A stretch of 64,000 nucleotides of DNA from CAVRQM01 sp965246915 (GTDB taxonomy: Bacteria; Pseudomonadota; Alphaproteobacteria; Acetobacterales; Acetobacteraceae). The position numbers were made by a program, and so were the translations under genes. The notes under the pieces were generated by a model. The model did no database searches and was not told the origin of the DNA. It worked only from the letters and a program-made list of their open reading frames with translations. Below, piece after piece: positions 60,665 to 64,000 of this stretch. Position 1 is the stretch's first letter. Every line of letters begins with the position of its first letter. The stretch covers positions 99,303-163,302 of the forward strand of contig CBDFGB010000012.1 of NCBI GenBank assembly GCA_965246915.1, given 5' to 3'.

Positions 60665-61407
60665 TGCCAATCCATATGCTGCGCGAGCCAGAGCAGCCAG
60701 ATCGCTATCGCGAGCGGGGGACCGAACGGCAGGACCGTCTCGCGCCCGATCGTCCGGCCCACCAACGCCATGACCCCCGCAGCCGCCAGGCCGCACAAGG
60801 CAGCCAGAACGACCACCCAAGGCAAGGCCGCCCACCCGAGCCAAGCCCCGCCGGCCGCGAGCACTTTGGCGTCACCCTGGCCCAGGCCGTCGCGGCCGCG
60901 CAGTCTGCGATAGCCGACTTCGACGGCCCGAAACGCCGCGTACCCGGCGATCGCCCCGATCGCCCGGTTAGTCAGCAGCCACGGCTCCAGAAGCCAGGCG
61001 ACGGTCAGACCGATAACGATGAGCGGCAGGGTCAGCGCGTCCGGCAGGAGCAAGCTGTCCATGTCGATCCAGGCCAGCGCGAGCAGGGTCCAGCCGAGTG
61101 CGCAGCCGGCCCAGATGTCCTCCGCCCCCTCGGTCGTCAACGTCACGACGATGGCCACCAGCACCGCCGCCAGTTCGACAGCGACATGCATCCGCGCGAT
61201 GGCGGCGCCGCAGCCTCGGCATCGCCCGCGCTGGACGACGAAGCTTATCAGCGGCACGAGTTCCGCGGGGCCGAGACGCTTTGCGCAGGAGTCGCAGGCG
61301 GAGCGGGCGAGGATCACGGGCCGCCCCTCCGGCAGGCGGCGGATCAACACGCCGAGCAGGCTGCCGATGAACGGCGACGCGGCGAGGGGCACTACCCAAT
61401 CCTGCAT
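60661..61407 (-). CDS. Prepilin peptidase (type 4 leader peptidase)
   Basis: Inner-membrane aspartic protease that cuts and methylates type IV pilins and type II secretion pseudopilins. 248 residues. A zinc-ribbon pair CDSCAKRLGPAELVPL and CRGCGAAI near the N terminus, the first catalytic Asp in WIDMDSLLLPDALTLPL and the second in GLGQGDAKVLAAGGAWLG (GxGD type), within about seven membrane helices. Divergent from gspE, so it belongs to the same secretion/pilus locus. The gene is intact and overlaps the DUF4239-like gene by four bases. Confidence 0.92.
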   Translation of the reverse strand: MQDWVVPLAASPFIGSLLGVLIRRLPEGRPVILARSACDSCAKRLGPAELVPLISFVVQRGRCRGCGAAIARMHVAVELAAVLVAIVVTLTTEGAEDIWAGCALGWTLLALAWIDMDSLLLPDALTLPLIVIGLTVAWLLEPWLLTNRAIGAIAGYAAFRAVEVGYRRLRGRDGLGQGDAKVLAAGGAWLGWAALPWVVVLAALCGLAAAGVMALVGRTIGRETVLPFGPPLAIAIWLLWLAQHMDWQ

Positions 61408-61486
61408 CCAGGCGGACCAGATCGCACGTTTCCTTTACGCCGGACCGGTCACTTGCCATGTGCGGCTGTGCTAGAACAAGGACGCG

Positions 61487-63227
<1,741 letters not shown>

Positions 63228-63228
<1 letters not shown>

Positions 63229-64000
63229 TGGCCAGCTTCTCCTACACCGCGCTCACGCCCACCGGGGAAGTCACCAAGGGCGCGATGGAGGGTGTCAGCG
63301 CACAGGCGGTGATGGACGCGCTGCGCCGGCAGGGACAGGTGCCGGTGCGGGCCGATCCGGTGCGCGGCGGGCGGCTTCCTCGCGCAATTGCTGGGCATGC
63401 GGATCGGCGGCAAGGAGAAATTGGGCCGCCAGGACGTGGCCAACATGACCCGCGAACTGGCGATCATGCTCGGGCGCCGGGCCAGGATCTGGACCGCGCG
63501 CTGCGGTTCCTGGTGGAGACGGCGGCCGAATGCGCGCGTCGCCGGCTTGCTGGACCAGATCCGCGCCGGAGTGCGCGACGGCGCCAGCTTCGCGGCCACG
63601 CTCGGAAAATATCCGGAGAGTTTCGGCAAACTTTATGTCGGCCTGATCCGCGCCGGCGAGGCGGGCGGGGCGCTGGCCGCGACGCTGGAGCGGCTCGCCG
63701 TGCTGCTCGAGAAGCAGCGCAGCCTTGCGGCCACGGTGCAGTCGGCGCTGATCTATCCGGTGCTGCTGCTGGTGGCCGCGGTCGGCGCGATCGTGCTGCT
63801 GCTGACCCAGGTGTTGCCGCAATTCGTGCCGCTCTTCGAGCAGAACGGCGCGCAGCTTCCGGGTCCGACACAGGTTCTCATCACCGTGGGCAACGCGGTC
63901 GGCGACTACGGCCTGTACGCGCTGGTCGTGATGCTGGTGCTCGGCATGGCGATCCGTCAGGCGCTCGGCTATCCGTCGGTGCGGCTGCGCGTGGACAAGC
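63228..64000 (+). CDS. gspF: Type II secretion membrane protein GspF, partial and frameshifted
   Basis: Polytopic membrane platform protein. Begins MASFSYTALTPTGEVTKGAMEG right after gspE (start codon overlaps the corrected gspE stop), then in successive frames GFLAQLLGMRIGG, QDVANMTRELAIML, QDLDRALRFLVETAAE, and the long part LLDQIRAGVRDGASFAATLGKYPESFGKLYVGLIRAGEAGG, SALIYPVLLLVAAVGAIVLLL, all diagnostic of GspF/PilC. Three single-base shifts (near 63368, 63477 and 63535) are needed. The gene runs off the right edge. Confidence 0.88.

Overview
This is a GC-rich stretch of a Gram-negative chromosome that reads as an alphaproteobacterium, most likely Rhodospirillales/Acetobacteraceae-like. 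That placement is an inference from the gene families: a Hint-domain protein with ELWxxDGT repeats, a DUF2341-ExbB fusion, a phosphoketolase, GcvA-like LysR proteins, the trxB/Lrp neighbourhood, and frequent GTG starts with 4-base gene overlaps. No rRNA, tRNA, CRISPR array, transposase, phage or plasmid gene was recognised. Coding density is very high: no gene-free gap exceeds about 225 bases (the largest are 12096-12316, 26402-26611 and 48532-48731).

Layout. 1-5.2 kb: phosphoketolase, a TetR regulator with a palindromic candidate operator, and two secreted proteins of unknown role. 5.3-12.1 kb: glutathione-transferase-like enzymes, an alpha/beta hydrolase, a ribbon-helix-helix/MazF toxin-antitoxin pair, an ArsR-SRPBCC-GST-VOC operon, glutamine-dependent NAD synthetase and a VOC protein. 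12.3-18.8 kb: a degenerate glutamyl-tRNA-synthetase-like protein that has lost both class I signature motifs, a methyltransferase, an MFS carrier, a YciE-type ferritin-like protein, the deoC-rbsK pair, a small membrane protein and an effector-binding-domain protein. 18.9-26.4 kb (minus strand): an envelope operon encoding an FhaC/ShlB-like outer-membrane barrel, a DUF2341-LamG-ExbB fusion, ExbD, TonB, a porin, a periplasmic coiled-coil protein and a small secreted protein. Divergent from it is a 668-residue repeat protein ending in a Hint self-processing domain. I regard this as the best candidate for an undescribed system.

28.6-39.2 kb: a DUF305 protein, a ROK regulator divergent from a sugar ABC cassette (binding protein, two permeases, SIS sugar-phosphate isomerase, no ATPase), a lipoprotein sugar dehydrogenase, a secreted SGNH hydrolase with a clear terminator, and an ABC-F ATPase. 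39.2-47.3 kb: a tightly overlapped minus-strand operon joining an SsuABC-type importer to two SDR dehydrogenases, a creatininase-family hydrolase, two ureohydrolase (agmatinase-family) enzymes and the internally deleted remnant of a Rieske oxygenase, with a divergent LysR gene. This looks like uptake and breakdown of a guanidino or amide nitrogen compound. 47.3-55.7 kb: a secreted trypsin-like protease, a 2OG-Fe(II) oxygenase, an orphan receiver protein, an unknown protein behind a possibly leaderless promoter, LysR, trxB, Lrp, a GT39-type glycosyltransferase and threonine dehydratase. 55.7-64 kb: motB, motA, mgtC-like, rmuC, a DUF4239-like membrane protein, a prepilin peptidase and gspE-gspF of a type II secretion or related pilus system, cut by the right edge.

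Data quality matters here. From about 54.7 kb onward, and in exbD, conserved protein sequence repeatedly jumps frame by single bases while family motifs stay intact. I read these mainly as sequencing indels rather than gene decay, so those genes are annotated as composites. All calls come from reading the sequence and recalling family motifs; no database search was run.
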